Part shown: positions 27,035-35,881 of the stretch, piece by piece
Numbering within the stretch: position 1 is the first letter of the stretch
How the letters are laid out: every line of letters starts with the position of its first letter
Assembly: GCF_030160275.1 (NCBI RefSeq)
Contig: NZ_BSOA01000031.1
Location: 30,007 to 94,006 of the forward strand
Source of the DNA: Dyella flagellata
GTDB lineage: Bacteria > Pseudomonadota > Gammaproteobacteria > Xanthomonadales > Rhodanobacteraceae
Direction: 5' to 3'
DNA length: 64,000 nt
Made by a program: the position numbers and the translations under genes
Notes under the pieces: generated by a model
Told to the model about the DNA's origin: nothing
The model's input: the letters and a program-made list of their open reading frames with translations, nothing else
The model's database searches: none

Positions 27035-29599
27035 TTACTCCGTCACCACGCTGGCGGGAATGCGTGGCCTGCGCTTTTCGTCCGGCGTCGCCGGCCTGAT
27101 CTGGCCACGCTCCGGCACGAACACCACGTTGCCATCCGACTGCCGGCTATTGACGAAATGCTGGAAGCGCTTGCGGGCCTGGGGGTCGGTTACGGCCTTC
27201 TTCCATTCACACTCGTAGGTGCTCACGATGTGCTGCATTTCCGCCTCCAGTTCGGCGGCAATGCCCAGCTTGTCGTGCACGATGACCTCCTTGAGGTAGT
27301 CCAGCCCGCCTTCCAGGTTGTCGCGCCACACGCTGGTGCGCTGCAGCCGGTCGGCCGTGCGGATGTAGAACATCAGGAAGCGGTCGATGTATTGGATCAG
27401 CGTAGGCGTATCAAGATCGCCCGCGAGCAGCTCAGCGTGACGCGGCTTCATGCCGCCGTTGCCGCACACGTATAGGTTCCAACCCCTCTCGGTAGCGATT
27501 ACGCCCACGTCCTTGCCCTGCGCTTCGGCACATTCACGCGTGCAGCCGGAAACGGCCATTTTCAATTTATGCGGTGAACGCAGGCCCTTGTAGCGGTTTT
27601 CCAGGTCGATCGCGGTGCCGAGCGAATCCTGCACGCCATAACGGCACCAGCTGGAGCCCACGCAGGATTTCACTGTGCGCAACGCCTTGCCGTATGCGTG
27701 GCCGGATTCAAACCCGGCGTCGATCAGTTCTTCCCAGATCGAAGGCAGCTGTTCCAAGCGCGCACCGAACATGTCCACGCGCTGGCCGCCGGTGATCTTG
27801 GTGTACAGCCGATACTTCTTGGCAATCGCACCGACGGCGATCAGCCCCTCTGGCGTGACCTCGCCACCGGGCATGCGCGGCACCACCGAATAGCTGCCGT
27901 CCTTCTGGATATTGGCCAGGAAATAGTCGTTGGAATCCTGCAGCGAGGCATGCTCCTTCTGCAGTACGAACTCGTTCCAGCAGGAGGCAAGAATGCTTGC
28001 CACCGCCGGCTTGCAGATATCGCAGCCCAGGCCCTTGCCATGGCGGGCAATCAATTCGTCGAAATGCCTGATGCGCTCCACCCGCACCAGGTGATAAAGC
28101 TCCTGGCGCGAATAGGCAAAGTGCTCGCACAAGTGGTTGTCCACCGCCAGGCCCTGGCGCTTCATCTGAGCCTTCATCACCAAGGTCACCAGCGGTACGC
28201 AGCCACCGCAAGTGGTGCCGGCCTTGGTGGCGGCTTTCAAGGCGCCCATGGACGTGGCGCCAGCCGCCACCGCCTCACACAGTTGCCCTTTGGACACGTT
28301 GTTGCACGAACAGATCTGCGCTGAAGCCGGCAACGCATCGGCACCTAGCGCGGGCTTCGCCTTGCCGTCCGACGAAGGCAGGATCAGGAATTCCGGCTCG
28401 TCCGGCAGCTCGATACCGTTGAGCATCATCTGCAGCAGCGTGCCATATTCACTGGCGTCACCCACCAGCACACCGCCAAGCAAACGCTTGCCGTCGCCCG
28501 ACACCACCAGCTTCTTGTAGATCTGGCGGCGCTCATCGCTGAACTGATAGCTGCGCGAACCAGGCGTAGTGCCATGTGCATCGCCGATGCTGGCCACGTC
28601 CACGCCCATCAGCTTGAGCTTGGTGGACATGTCGGCACCGGCGAATTCCGGCAGCTCCAGCGCGTGCTTGCGCTCCAGCAGCGCGCTGAGATGCGCAGCC
28701 ACCACGCGTGCCATGTCATAGCCCGGCGCCACCAGGCCGAACGTCTTGCCGCCCCAATACGCGCATTCGCCGATGGCATAGACATCCCAGTCGCGTGTGC
28801 GGCAGTAGTTATCGACATGGATGCCACCGCGCTCGCCCACGCCCAGTTCGCACGCACGTGCCAATTCGTCGCGGGGGCGGATGCCGGCGGAGAAGACGAT
28901 CATGTCGGCATCGAGGTAGCTGCCATCGGCGAACTTCATGCGATGGTGCGCCGTTTCGCCATCGACGATTTCCTGCGTACTCTTGCCGGTGTGTACGGTG
29001 ACGCCGAGTTCCTCGATCTTGCGACGCAGGATCTGCCCGCCGATGTCGTCCACCTGCACGGCCATCAGGCGCGGTGCGAATTCCACCACATGCGTTTCCA
29101 GGCCCAGGTCGCGCAACGCCTTGGCGCATTCCAGGCCGAGCAAACCGCCCCCGATCACTACACCAAGCTTCGAACGCGCACCCCACTGCTGCATCGCCAG
29201 CAGATCGTCGATGGTGCGATAGACGAAGCAGCCAGCTCGACTGTTGCCCGGAATCGGCGGTACGAACGGCTTGGACCCGGTGGCGAGCACCGCCTTGTCG
29301 TAGGCGATCACTTCGCCGTCAGCGGTGGTGACGCGCTTCTGCTGGCGGTCGATATGCACGGCTCGCGCGGCGAGGCGCAACTGTATACCTGACTGCTCGA
29401 AGAAGCCGGGCCGTACCAAGGAGAGATCTTCCGCGCTTTTGCCGCTGAAGAATTCGGATAGGTGTACGCGGTCGTACGCCGGGCGGCTCTCCTCGCACAG
29501 CACGGTGATGTCCAGGCCTGGCGGCTGCCGTTGCGCCAGCTCTTCCAGCAACTTATGCCCGACCATGCCGTTGCCGATAACGAGCAATTTCATTGTCAT
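27035..29599 (-). CDS. nirB: Nitrite reductase (NADH) large subunit
   Basis: 854-residue enzyme that reduces nitrite to ammonium with NADH. Domain order is FAD/NAD (LLVIGNGMVGHKLLEEL at the start, GGGLLGLECAKAL near 150), a BFD-like [2Fe-2S] domain (ICSCNNVSKGQLCEAV, then AGTTCGGCVP), then the nitrite/sulfite reductase halves with the siroheme/[4Fe-4S] cysteines (SCVGSSWCRYG, SGCTRECAEAQ, VCGNGG). The start at ATG 29599 is preferred over an upstream in-frame ATG because GAGGG lies eight bases before it and the longer form would intrude into narK. Siroheme would come from the convergent cysG-hemD pair. Confidence 0.95.
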   Translation of the reverse strand: MTMKLLVIGNGMVGHKLLEELAQRQPPGLDITVLCEESRPAYDRVHLSEFFSGKSAEDLSLVRPGFFEQSGIQLRLAARAVHIDRQQKRVTTADGEVIAYDKAVLATGSKPFVPPIPGNSRAGCFVYRTIDDLLAMQQWGARSKLGVVIGGGLLGLECAKALRDLGLETHVVEFAPRLMAVQVDDIGGQILRRKIEELGVTVHTGKSTQEIVDGETAHHRMKFADGSYLDADMIVFSAGIRPRDELARACELGVGERGGIHVDNYCRTRDWDVYAIGECAYWGGKTFGLVAPGYDMARVVAAHLSALLERKHALELPEFAGADMSTKLKLMGVDVASIGDAHGTTPGSRSYQFSDERRQIYKKLVVSGDGKRLLGGVLVGDASEYGTLLQMMLNGIELPDEPEFLILPSSDGKAKPALGADALPASAQICSCNNVSKGQLCEAVAAGATSMGALKAATKAGTTCGGCVPLVTLVMKAQMKRQGLAVDNHLCEHFAYSRQELYHLVRVERIRHFDELIARHGKGLGCDICKPAVASILASCWNEFVLQKEHASLQDSNDYFLANIQKDGSYSVVPRMPGGEVTPEGLIAVGAIAKKYRLYTKITGGQRVDMFGARLEQLPSIWEELIDAGFESGHAYGKALRTVKSCVGSSWCRYGVQDSLGTAIDLENRYKGLRSPHKLKMAVSGCTRECAEAQGKDVGVIATERGWNLYVCGNGGMKPRHAELLAGDLDTPTLIQYIDRFLMFYIRTADRLQRTSVWRDNLEGGLDYLKEVIVHDKLGIAAELEAEMQHIVSTYECEWKKAVTDPQARKRFQHFVNSRQSDGNVVFVPERGQIRPATPDEKRRPRIPASVVTE

Positions 29600-29615
29600 G
29601 CGTCGCGCCCTCTGT

Positions 29616-30953
29616 TCATGCCACAAGCCGCGCTGGCGCCGGGTCTTGCCCCATCGCCTCCCGGTAAAGCTGTTCCTCGCGTGCCGTATGCTCGGCGTTG
29701 AAGCGCACCGCCAGCGCGCACAACGATCCGGCGATTACGAAACCGCCGAGCAGCGCAAAGGTGTGCTGCACCGAGCCGGTGCTCTTGAGCAAAAGCCCGG
29801 CAGCCACTGCGCCGACATTGCCACCCGCCCCGATAACGCCAGCAACGCCACCCAGCGCCTTGCGATCAATAAACGGCACGAGCGCATACGTAGCGCCACA
29901 AGCCATATGTGTGAACAGGCCGAAGGCGATCATCGCGGCGACGGCGAGCCCTGCCACCTGGGCATCTGAGAACCACAAAAGGCCAAGCCCTTCACCGAGC
30001 ATCAGCGCGCCGAGCAGCCAGCTGCGCGCTGCCAGGCCGTGTCGGCGTGCCAGGCGATCGGACGTCATACCGCCAAGCGCACGAGCAAACAGCGCCAGCA
30101 AGCCGAAGCTGCCGGCCGCCAGTCCGGCATGCTTGAGATCCATGCCAAAGCGATCAACGTAATAGCTGGCCGCCACGCCATGCACGAACAGCTCGACGCC
30201 GAAGCAAGCCGAGTAGGTCACGAACAGCATCCATACGCGGTAGTTGCTTACTGCTGTGAGAAATACCTTCCAACCCCCAGCCTTGCCGGTATCGGGCAAT
30301 ATTCCTCGTGCGCGCAATCGGCGGTAATCGCCTTGCGGGCAATCCTGTCCGTAGCGCCAGTACAGGCCAGCGACCACCAGCATCAATACGCCAGGCACAA
30401 ACATCGCTGCGCGCCAGCTCAGATCATGCTGTATACCCAGCGCGATCAACGCCGCCAGCAAGCAAGGCATCACCGATTGCGCCACGCCGCCGCCAGCATT
30501 GCCCCAACCTGCGGCCGCCGCGTTGGCCGTACCTACCACGTTCGGCGCGAACATCACCGAGGTGTGGTACTGCGTGACCACGAAGCCCGCGCCAACGATG
30601 CCGATCGCCAAGCGAAACATCAGAAAGGAGGCATAGCTGTGCGTAAAGGCGATGCCGAACACCGGTAGCGCACCGATCAGCAACAGCCAGGTATACGTGC
30701 GCCGCGGCCCGTAGCGGTCGCACAGCGGTCCCACGAGCAGCCGTCCAAACACCGTTACCGCCACGGCGGCGATGCTGATATTGGCGAGCTGATCCTTGCT
30801 CAAATGAAATTCGCCTTTGATCAGCGGCATCAAGGGCGCCACCGCGAACCAGGCGAAGAAACACACGAAAAACGCCAGCCAACTCAAATGAAACGCACGC
30901 ATGGATGGCGTGTGCAATCCAAACAGATCGATCCGCGTAGCTTTGCCCGACAT
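29616..30953 (-). CDS. narK: Nitrate/nitrite MFS transporter
   Basis: 445-residue major facilitator of the NarK/NasA nitrate-nitrite porter family with about 12 transmembrane helices. The two glycine-rich nitrate signature motifs are present: AAAAGWGNAGGGVAQ in TM5 and GVAGVIGAGGNVGAVAAG in TM11, with substrate arginine candidates such as MFRLAIGIVGAG. First gene of the assimilation operon; 16 bp separates it from nirB. It presumably imports nitrate for NasA. A sigma54-type promoter and an NtrC-like box lie upstream. Confidence 0.94.
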   Translation of the reverse strand: MSGKATRIDLFGLHTPSMRAFHLSWLAFFVCFFAWFAVAPLMPLIKGEFHLSKDQLANISIAAVAVTVFGRLLVGPLCDRYGPRRTYTWLLLIGALPVFGIAFTHSYASFLMFRLAIGIVGAGFVVTQYHTSVMFAPNVVGTANAAAAGWGNAGGGVAQSVMPCLLAALIALGIQHDLSWRAAMFVPGVLMLVVAGLYWRYGQDCPQGDYRRLRARGILPDTGKAGGWKVFLTAVSNYRVWMLFVTYSACFGVELFVHGVAASYYVDRFGMDLKHAGLAAGSFGLLALFARALGGMTSDRLARRHGLAARSWLLGALMLGEGLGLLWFSDAQVAGLAVAAMIAFGLFTHMACGATYALVPFIDRKALGGVAGVIGAGGNVGAVAAGLLLKSTGSVQHTFALLGGFVIAGSLCALAVRFNAEHTAREEQLYREAMGQDPAPARLVA

Positions 30954-31040
30954 GCCCTACCCCGCTGAAGAACTTGCCCTGCACTGCAGCCTGTCCGTCG
31001 CACGAAAACTTCGATCGGCAGGCCTTGATGAGTGATGCGT

Positions 31041-31056
31041 TGCATCATTTGTGCCA
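31041..31056 (-). promoter_or_regulatory. Sigma54 (-24/-12) promoter for the nitrate assimilation operon
   Basis: On the minus strand the sequence TGGCACAAATGATGCA has the GG and GC doublets separated by ten bases, matching TGGCAC-N5-TTGCA at all but one position. Transcription would start near 31030, leaving a leader of about 75 bases before the narK ATG at 30953. It overlaps a small palindrome at 31035-31047. Confidence 0.65.
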
Positions 31057-31149
31057 GCGCCACTCTTGCCGAATTTCCTGGGCTTAGCGCGTAAATTGCG
31101 CGTAAAAAGGTCTAGCCGCGCACCAGGGGTGAGCTAACACTCCTCCCTT

Positions 31150-31166
31150 TGCACCATCGCAGTGCA
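31150..31166. promoter_or_regulatory. NtrC-like binding site
   Basis: TGCACCATCGCAGTGCA matches the 17-bp NtrC consensus TGCACC-N5-GGTGCA with a single mismatch. It lies about 95 bp upstream of the -24 element, the usual enhancer position for NtrC acting on a sigma54 promoter. It implies nitrogen-limitation control of nitrate assimilation. Confidence 0.65.
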
Positions 31167-31248
31167 GCAAAGCGAACAGCATTAAAGGGCTGTTGCGCTG
31201 GCTGCAGCCGTGGTGGAATTGGCGCCATATCGACAATCGGGAAGTTCA

Positions 31249-31704
31249 ATGGATATACGCGTGGATGATCTTTCCAGCACCGCCACGCGCTCGCTTCTGC
31301 GTTTGCACTTGGCAGGCATGCATGCGAACTCACCAGCAGGACAGGTCTTTGCCCTGGATCTCTCCGGCCTCGCCACTCCCGCCGTGACGGTGTGGAGCGC
31401 CTGGCAGGGTGATGACATTTGCGGCATAGGCGCGCTGAAACAACTCGATTCAAGCTCCGGAGAGATCAAGTCGATGCGCACCCATCCCGACTATTTGCGG
31501 TGCGGCATTGCATCCTCGCTACTGGAACACATCATCGGGGAAGCCCGCGCGCGTGGCTTGCGTCGCTTAAGCCTGGAAACCGGCAGCGGCCCTGCTTTCG
31601 AGCCTGCCCTGGCGCTTTATCGAAGACGTGGCTTTGTCGATGGCGAGGCTTTCTCGCACTATCAAAGAAGCCAGTTCAACCAGTTCTTGCATCTGCAGCT
31701 CTGA
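31249..31704 (+). CDS. GNAT family N-acetyltransferase
   Basis: 151-residue acetyl-CoA-dependent transferase. The acetyl-CoA pyrophosphate loop is in motif A (SMRTHPDYLRCGIASSLLEH), with the usual Q/RxxGxG/A pattern in the form RCGIAS. The later block ALYRRRGFVDGEAF is the family's C-terminal signature. The start at ATG 31249 follows a GGGAAG ribosome site. The acceptor substrate is unknown. It is divergent from narK and 27 bp upstream of the HCCA isomerase-like gene, with which it may be co-transcribed. Confidence 0.85.
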   Translation: MDIRVDDLSSTATRSLLRLHLAGMHANSPAGQVFALDLSGLATPAVTVWSAWQGDDICGIGALKQLDSSSGEIKSMRTHPDYLRCGIASSLLEHIIGEARARGLRRLSLETGSGPAFEPALALYRRRGFVDGEAFSHYQRSQFNQFLHLQL

Positions 31705-31731
31705 CCAACGGGTAGGCCACACCGGATCACC

Positions 31732-32394
31732 ATGACCACTACTCCTGTCACCTTTTATTTCGATCCCGTCAGCCCGTATGCCTGGCTGGCAATGGAGCAG
31801 GTCGACCGCATCGCCGCGGCCGGCGGACGCATCATCTGCCGCCCGATCTTGTTCGCTGCGCTGCTCAACGCGCATGGCACCAAGGGGCCGGCTGAGATAC
31901 TGGCCAAACGCAGCTATGTGTTTCGCGATGTCATGCGCCAGGCCAAACAGCTCGGCCTGTCCTTTCGTGGCCCACCCAATCACCCCTTCAATCCGTTGGC
32001 TGCCCTGCGCGTGATGCACGCAGCCGAAAACGAAACACAACGGCTGGAGCTGTCCCGCGTCCTGCTCGCCACGGCCTGGCGGGACGGCATCGACCTAGCC
32101 GATCCCGTCAGCTTGCATGCTGCACTGGAATGCAACGGGTTCGACAGCGACGCCCTGAGCGCCGCAGCGACTACTCCCGTAGTAAAGCAGCGTCTGCGTG
32201 ATACGACCCAGGAAGCCCTCGACGCCGGCGTTTTCGGCGTGCCCACCTTCCGTTTGGGCGATGAGCTGTTCTGGGGCGCCGATCGGATCGACGCACTGAT
32301 GTGGGCCTTACAGGGTGGCGACATCGACGAGGATCTTTATCGGGAAGTCCTGGCCCGGCCGATGGCCGCTCAGCGTGATAACCGGACGACTTGA
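31732..32394 (+). CDS. 2-hydroxychromene-2-carboxylate isomerase family (DsbA/GST-kappa fold)
   Basis: 220-residue thioredoxin-fold protein. The N-terminal FYFDPVSPYAWLA contains the catalytic Ser of HCCA isomerases in place of the DsbA Cys pair. GVFGVPTFRLGDELFWGADR is the conserved cis-Pro region and glutathione contact. In naphthalene degraders NahD isomerises 2-hydroxychromene-2-carboxylate using glutathione, but no ring-degradation genes are nearby, so the substrate here is uncertain. It sits between a GNAT gene and a MerR regulator on the same strand. Confidence 0.85.
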   Translation: MTTTPVTFYFDPVSPYAWLAMEQVDRIAAAGGRIICRPILFAALLNAHGTKGPAEILAKRSYVFRDVMRQAKQLGLSFRGPPNHPFNPLAALRVMHAAENETQRLELSRVLLATAWRDGIDLADPVSLHAALECNGFDSDALSAAATTPVVKQRLRDTTQEALDAGVFGVPTFRLGDELFWGADRIDALMWALQGGDIDEDLYREVLARPMAAQRDNRTT

Positions 32395-32458
32395 CCCTGA
32401 CGCAACGTCAGGCCGCAGCATGGCGATATCCGAATGAAGCCCAGGGACTAAAGTACCG

Positions 32459-33493
32459 ATGAGATGGAAAGTAGGTGAACTGGCACGCCGCACCGGACTG
32501 ACGGTGCGCTCGCTGCATCACTATCACCAAATCGGCCTGCTGTGTCCCTCCGCCCGTTCGGATGCCGGTTATCGCCTGTACACCGCCGAGGACGTGGAGC
32601 GCCTGTATCGCATCATCGCGCTCCGCCAGCTCGGTTTGTCGCTGGACGATATCGGCGCCGCCCTGTCCAGCCCGGAAGCAGCGCTGCCGACCCTGATAGC
32701 CAAGCAGATCCAAATGCTTGAACTGACCATGGCCCGCGACCACCGCCTGCACCGCCAGCTATGCGCTGTGCGCGACACTTTGGAGGCCGGACAGTCCCTT
32801 GATCCATCCAAGTGGATAGACACCATGGAACTGATGACGATGTACGAGCAGCACTTTTCCGCCGAGGAATTGAAACGCCTGCCGCTTTACCAGAATGCCG
32901 ATGCGCGATCCGAATGGAGCGCATTGGTCGAGGCCGTCCAGGCCGCCATAGACCGGGGCGCAAAGCCCGGCGACGCCGATGTGGATCTGCTCGCCTTTCG
33001 ATGGATGCAGATGATCCATCGCGATACCGGCGGCAACCCGGATTTCCTGATGCGCTTGCACACCATGAATCAAGAGGATCCGCAAGCTCGTCAACGCACC
33101 GGCATCACCAAAGAGCTTGGCAGCTTCGTCGAGCAAGCCATCGTCACCGCGCGTCTGGCGATCTTCGAGCGCTACCTGCATCCGGACGAGATGGTGCGCA
33201 TGCGGGAGAACTATGGCCGCAACATGTACGAGTGGCCACCACTGATTGCCGCGCTCGTCAAAGCCAGGGATCTCGGCGTGCCAGCGAGTGATCCCCATGT
33301 ACGCGAGCTTGTAAGCAAATGGCTGGAGCTGTTCACCGCCTATGCCGGCAATGATCCCGCCACGCATGCGCGAATTCGTGAGGCATACGCCAAAGAACCG
33401 GATCTTCGCAGCGGGAGCGGCGTGGACGAGAACCTATTTGCGTACATGCGTGCCGTCATGGAGGAACTGGCCCAGCAAGCCAGGCCGACTTGA
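32459..33493 (+). CDS. MerR family regulator with TipAS-like domain
   Basis: 344-residue regulator. Residues 1-70 form a MerR winged helix (KVGELARRTGLTVRSLHHYHQIGLL), followed by a coiled coil to about 115. A TipAS-type antibiotic-recognition-like domain (ELMTMYEQHFSAEELKRL) follows. The remaining 150 residues contain a further helical region (YGRNMYEWPPLIAALVKARDLG) that looks like a repeat of the same fold. TipA-like proteins bind cationic hydrophobic drugs, so a small-molecule sensor role is probable. The MerR gene is 64 bp after the isomerase gene, on the same strand, and may control this small cluster. Confidence 0.85.
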   Translation: MRWKVGELARRTGLTVRSLHHYHQIGLLCPSARSDAGYRLYTAEDVERLYRIIALRQLGLSLDDIGAALSSPEAALPTLIAKQIQMLELTMARDHRLHRQLCAVRDTLEAGQSLDPSKWIDTMELMTMYEQHFSAEELKRLPLYQNADARSEWSALVEAVQAAIDRGAKPGDADVDLLAFRWMQMIHRDTGGNPDFLMRLHTMNQEDPQARQRTGITKELGSFVEQAIVTARLAIFERYLHPDEMVRMRENYGRNMYEWPPLIAALVKARDLGVPASDPHVRELVSKWLELFTAYAGNDPATHARIREAYAKEPDLRSGSGVDENLFAYMRAVMEELAQQARPT

Positions 33494-33496
33494 CGC

Positions 33497-33565
33497 GTAG
33501 GCTGGGACGACTTTTCCCAGCTTTCCATGCGGCATCCCGATGCTGGGATTGCCATCCCAGCCCAC
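33497..33565. repeat. GTAG-headed palindromic repeat (REPIN-like), degenerate copy 5
   Basis: 69-bp element between convergent genes. The left arm is decayed (GACGACTTTT replaces the usual loop region) and the right tail reads CCAC instead of CTAC. The hairpins are weaker than in other copies, so it looks old. Confidence 0.82.
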
Positions 33566-33582
33566 GAGACCGCCGCTCTTCG

Positions 33583-34377
33583 TCACCGCACCGGCTTGCG
33601 GAACTTCAGCACGAACTTGTCCGTATGCCCTTTGATTTCCGGTGCAAAAATGGGCTTTTCGTGCGTATCCTGGGGGTTGCTGAGCAAGGCACTACGCGCC
33701 TCCAGCACGAAGCCGGCCGCCTTGGCCTGCGCAATGACCGTGGCCGGATCGATGCGATGCAAGGTATGCGCATCACGTCCATCCGAGCCCGGCGCGGCTG
33801 CGTGATCGACGACGATATACACACCACCCGGCTTCAGCGCCTTGAACACGGCAGCGTCGAGCTTGGCCGCCTGCTCGGGGCCAGTGCTTCCGCTGACGCT
33901 GAACGCGGCATTCACTGCGCCGTAGACATCGTGGTAATTCTGCGACGTCCACACCACGTCCAGGGGCGCGCCGACATCGAGCCGTTCAAAGGGACGGACT
34001 TCAAGGGAAGTGTTGCCGCTGTAGACAGGATCGGCTACCAGCGCCCGGATCGACTTGAGCCGCTCCGGCGGTGCTTTACTCGCGTAACTTTCAGGAACTA
34101 CGGCGTACACATGGCCCTTGGCCCCAACCACCTTGCTGAAAATGCGGGTGAAATAGCCACCACCCGGCATCACGTCGGCAACCTTGTCACCCGGCTTGAT
34201 GCCTGCGAAAGCGACCAATGCAGCCGGCTTGCGGTCGCTGTCGAGCTGCTTTTCAGCAGCCGGCCGCGCACTGTCGGAAACTGCGTCAGTCACATAACTT
34301 GGCGGTGAAGATGCCTGGGCATGCAGCAGGCTCGTGGTGCCAAGAAACAGCAAAGCCAGCATGGAATAACTTTTCAT
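33583..34377 (-). CDS. Exported SAM-dependent methyltransferase-like protein
   Basis: 264-residue protein with a signal peptide (MKSYSMLALLFLGTTSLLHAQ) and a class I methyltransferase fold: motif I is VADVMPGGGYFTRIFSKVVG, and later blocks LDVVWTSQNYHDV and ALKPGGVYIVVDHAA fit motifs II-III. Proteins of this kind are predicted to be periplasmic and their SAM source is puzzling; some may not be methyltransferases in practice. The start at ATG 34377 is set by the signal peptide. The function is unknown. Confidence 0.8.
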   Translation of the reverse strand: MKSYSMLALLFLGTTSLLHAQASSPPSYVTDAVSDSARPAAEKQLDSDRKPAALVAFAGIKPGDKVADVMPGGGYFTRIFSKVVGAKGHVYAVVPESYASKAPPERLKSIRALVADPVYSGNTSLEVRPFERLDVGAPLDVVWTSQNYHDVYGAVNAAFSVSGSTGPEQAAKLDAAVFKALKPGGVYIVVDHAAAPGSDGRDAHTLHRIDPATVIAQAKAAGFVLEARSALLSNPQDTHEKPIFAPEIKGHTDKFVLKFRKPVR

Positions 34378-34664
34378 AGCTCGTATAGCTCCATGAAGCG
34401 GGCACCCGCGGAGGATCGAACGCCAGGCGGCGTGAGTCAAATGCATCGCCAAGAATAGTCATCGCGCTGCCTGTGTACAGCCGACCGCAGCGAATTTCAG
34501 ACATTGCAATTTGAAATGGCTGCGGCGCAGCCTAGCCTTTTCCGTGACGGCTTCTTAACCATCGGTTGGATTTTCCCCTCGTCAGGAAAGAGCCGGCCGC
34601 AGATGACGGATGGCCCAGGATAGAAAATAATGGCCGGACTCTTTGCCAGTGAAGGCTAGGATCC

Positions 34665-35801
34665 ATGAAAGTGATGCGTGTTGTCCTGGGTCTTCTGGTT
34701 CTACTTCTGAGCGCCCAGGCTGGCGCGGCGACCTGCCCTTCTCCTGCTCAAACGGCCGATGTCCCGGTACCCGGGCATCCGTTTGCCGCCATCGCGGCTC
34801 CTGACAATTGCTGGTTATTCGTTTCCATGAGCGTCGGCAAAGGCGGTGGAGCCGTCGCCGTGCTACGCAACAACGACGGCAAGTTCGAGCTGGATCATGT
34901 GGCCGCACTAAAGACTGAGGCCTATGGCGAAGCACTGTCCGGTGACGGACGCATGCTGGCGATCGCCGGCGGCGAAGACACATCCGTGCTGGACGTGCAG
35001 CGGCTCGAACACAACGATGGCAGCCCGATCCTTGGGATATTGCACAGCGGTTCCCATGCAGGCGCCGTCTACACCGCTATCAGCCAGGACAGCAAGCTGG
35101 CCTTCGTCTCCGACGAAGATTCGGCGCGGATCAGCGTCTTCGACCTTTCCAAGTTGCAAAACCATGACGATGCGTTGATCGGCCACATTCCCACCTCCGG
35201 CTTTCCGGTGGGACTGGCCTTTTCCCCAGATGGCCGTTGGCTATACGCGACCAGCCAAAGGGGGCCTGCAAGCATGAAGCCGACCTGCAAGCCCGAACTC
35301 CCGCGCGGCGAAATGCACCCGCCGGGCCTGGTCTTCAAGATCGATGTAGCCAAGGCCGCAACGGACCCCAAGCAGGCCTTGGTGGCTGGCCTGCCGGCCG
35401 GATGCAATCCCGTGCGGGTCGCCGTTTCCCCCGACGGAAAGGATTTGTGGGTGACGGCGCGCGGCGACAACGCCTTATTGAGATTCCAAGTAGCCACCTG
35501 GGCGGAAGGCACAGGACAGGCCGATGTGACGAGCTTGCCCATCGGCCCCAGCCCGGTAGGCGTTGCGGTACGCCAGGATGGAAAGCAGGTATGGACGGCG
35601 TTGTCGAACCGCTTTGACAAGGGCGCAAAGGGACAACTGGCCGGCTTGAGCGATCTGGAAAACACTGCGCAGCTCAGACGGATGTCTACGCCAGCGCAGG
35701 GCTTTCCGCGCGAGCTGAGTTTTCTGCCGGATGGCCGAACGCTGGTCGCTACCCTGTTTGATGCGAAGCAGGTCGAATTCGTATCCACTCCAAGCCAGTA
35801 G
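34665..35801 (+). CDS. Exported YncE-like beta-propeller protein
   Basis: 378-residue protein with a signal peptide (KVMRVVLGLLVLLLSAQAGA) and a seven-bladed YVTN/YncE-type propeller: repeated blade motifs such as GLAFSPDGRWLYATS, RVAVSPDGKDLWVTARGDN and GVAVRQDGKQVWTALSN. Two Cys (CPSP and DNCW) near the N-terminus may form a disulfide. YncE-like proteins are periplasmic with no agreed function; DNA or ligand binding has been proposed for relatives. The TAG stop codon comes from the head of a palindromic repeat at 35798. Confidence 0.83.
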   Translation: MKVMRVVLGLLVLLLSAQAGAATCPSPAQTADVPVPGHPFAAIAAPDNCWLFVSMSVGKGGGAVAVLRNNDGKFELDHVAALKTEAYGEALSGDGRMLAIAGGEDTSVLDVQRLEHNDGSPILGILHSGSHAGAVYTAISQDSKLAFVSDEDSARISVFDLSKLQNHDDALIGHIPTSGFPVGLAFSPDGRWLYATSQRGPASMKPTCKPELPRGEMHPPGLVFKIDVAKAATDPKQALVAGLPAGCNPVRVAVSPDGKDLWVTARGDNALLRFQVATWAEGTGQADVTSLPIGPSPVGVAVRQDGKQVWTALSNRFDKGAKGQLAGLSDLENTAQLRRMSTPAQGFPRELSFLPDGRTLVATLFDAKQVEFVSTPSQ

Positions 35802-35865
35802 GCTGGGATGACAATCCCAGCATCGCGATACAGCCGGCAAAGCTGGGATTTTCATCCCAGCCTAC
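35798..35865. repeat. GTAG-headed palindromic repeat (REPIN-like), copy 6
   Basis: 68-bp inverted hairpin pair between convergent genes. The head GTAG (35798-35801) provides the TAG stop of the beta-propeller gene. The right arm has an altered loop (GATTTTCATC). Confidence 0.9.
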
Positions 35866-35881
35866 GGAGGTCAGAGGCTCG

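Noticed and set aside
31118..31134. A second NtrC-like site around GCACCAGGGGTGAGC
   Set aside because: The spacing between half-sites is too short (three bases instead of five) and one half is imperfect, unlike the site at 31150-31166.
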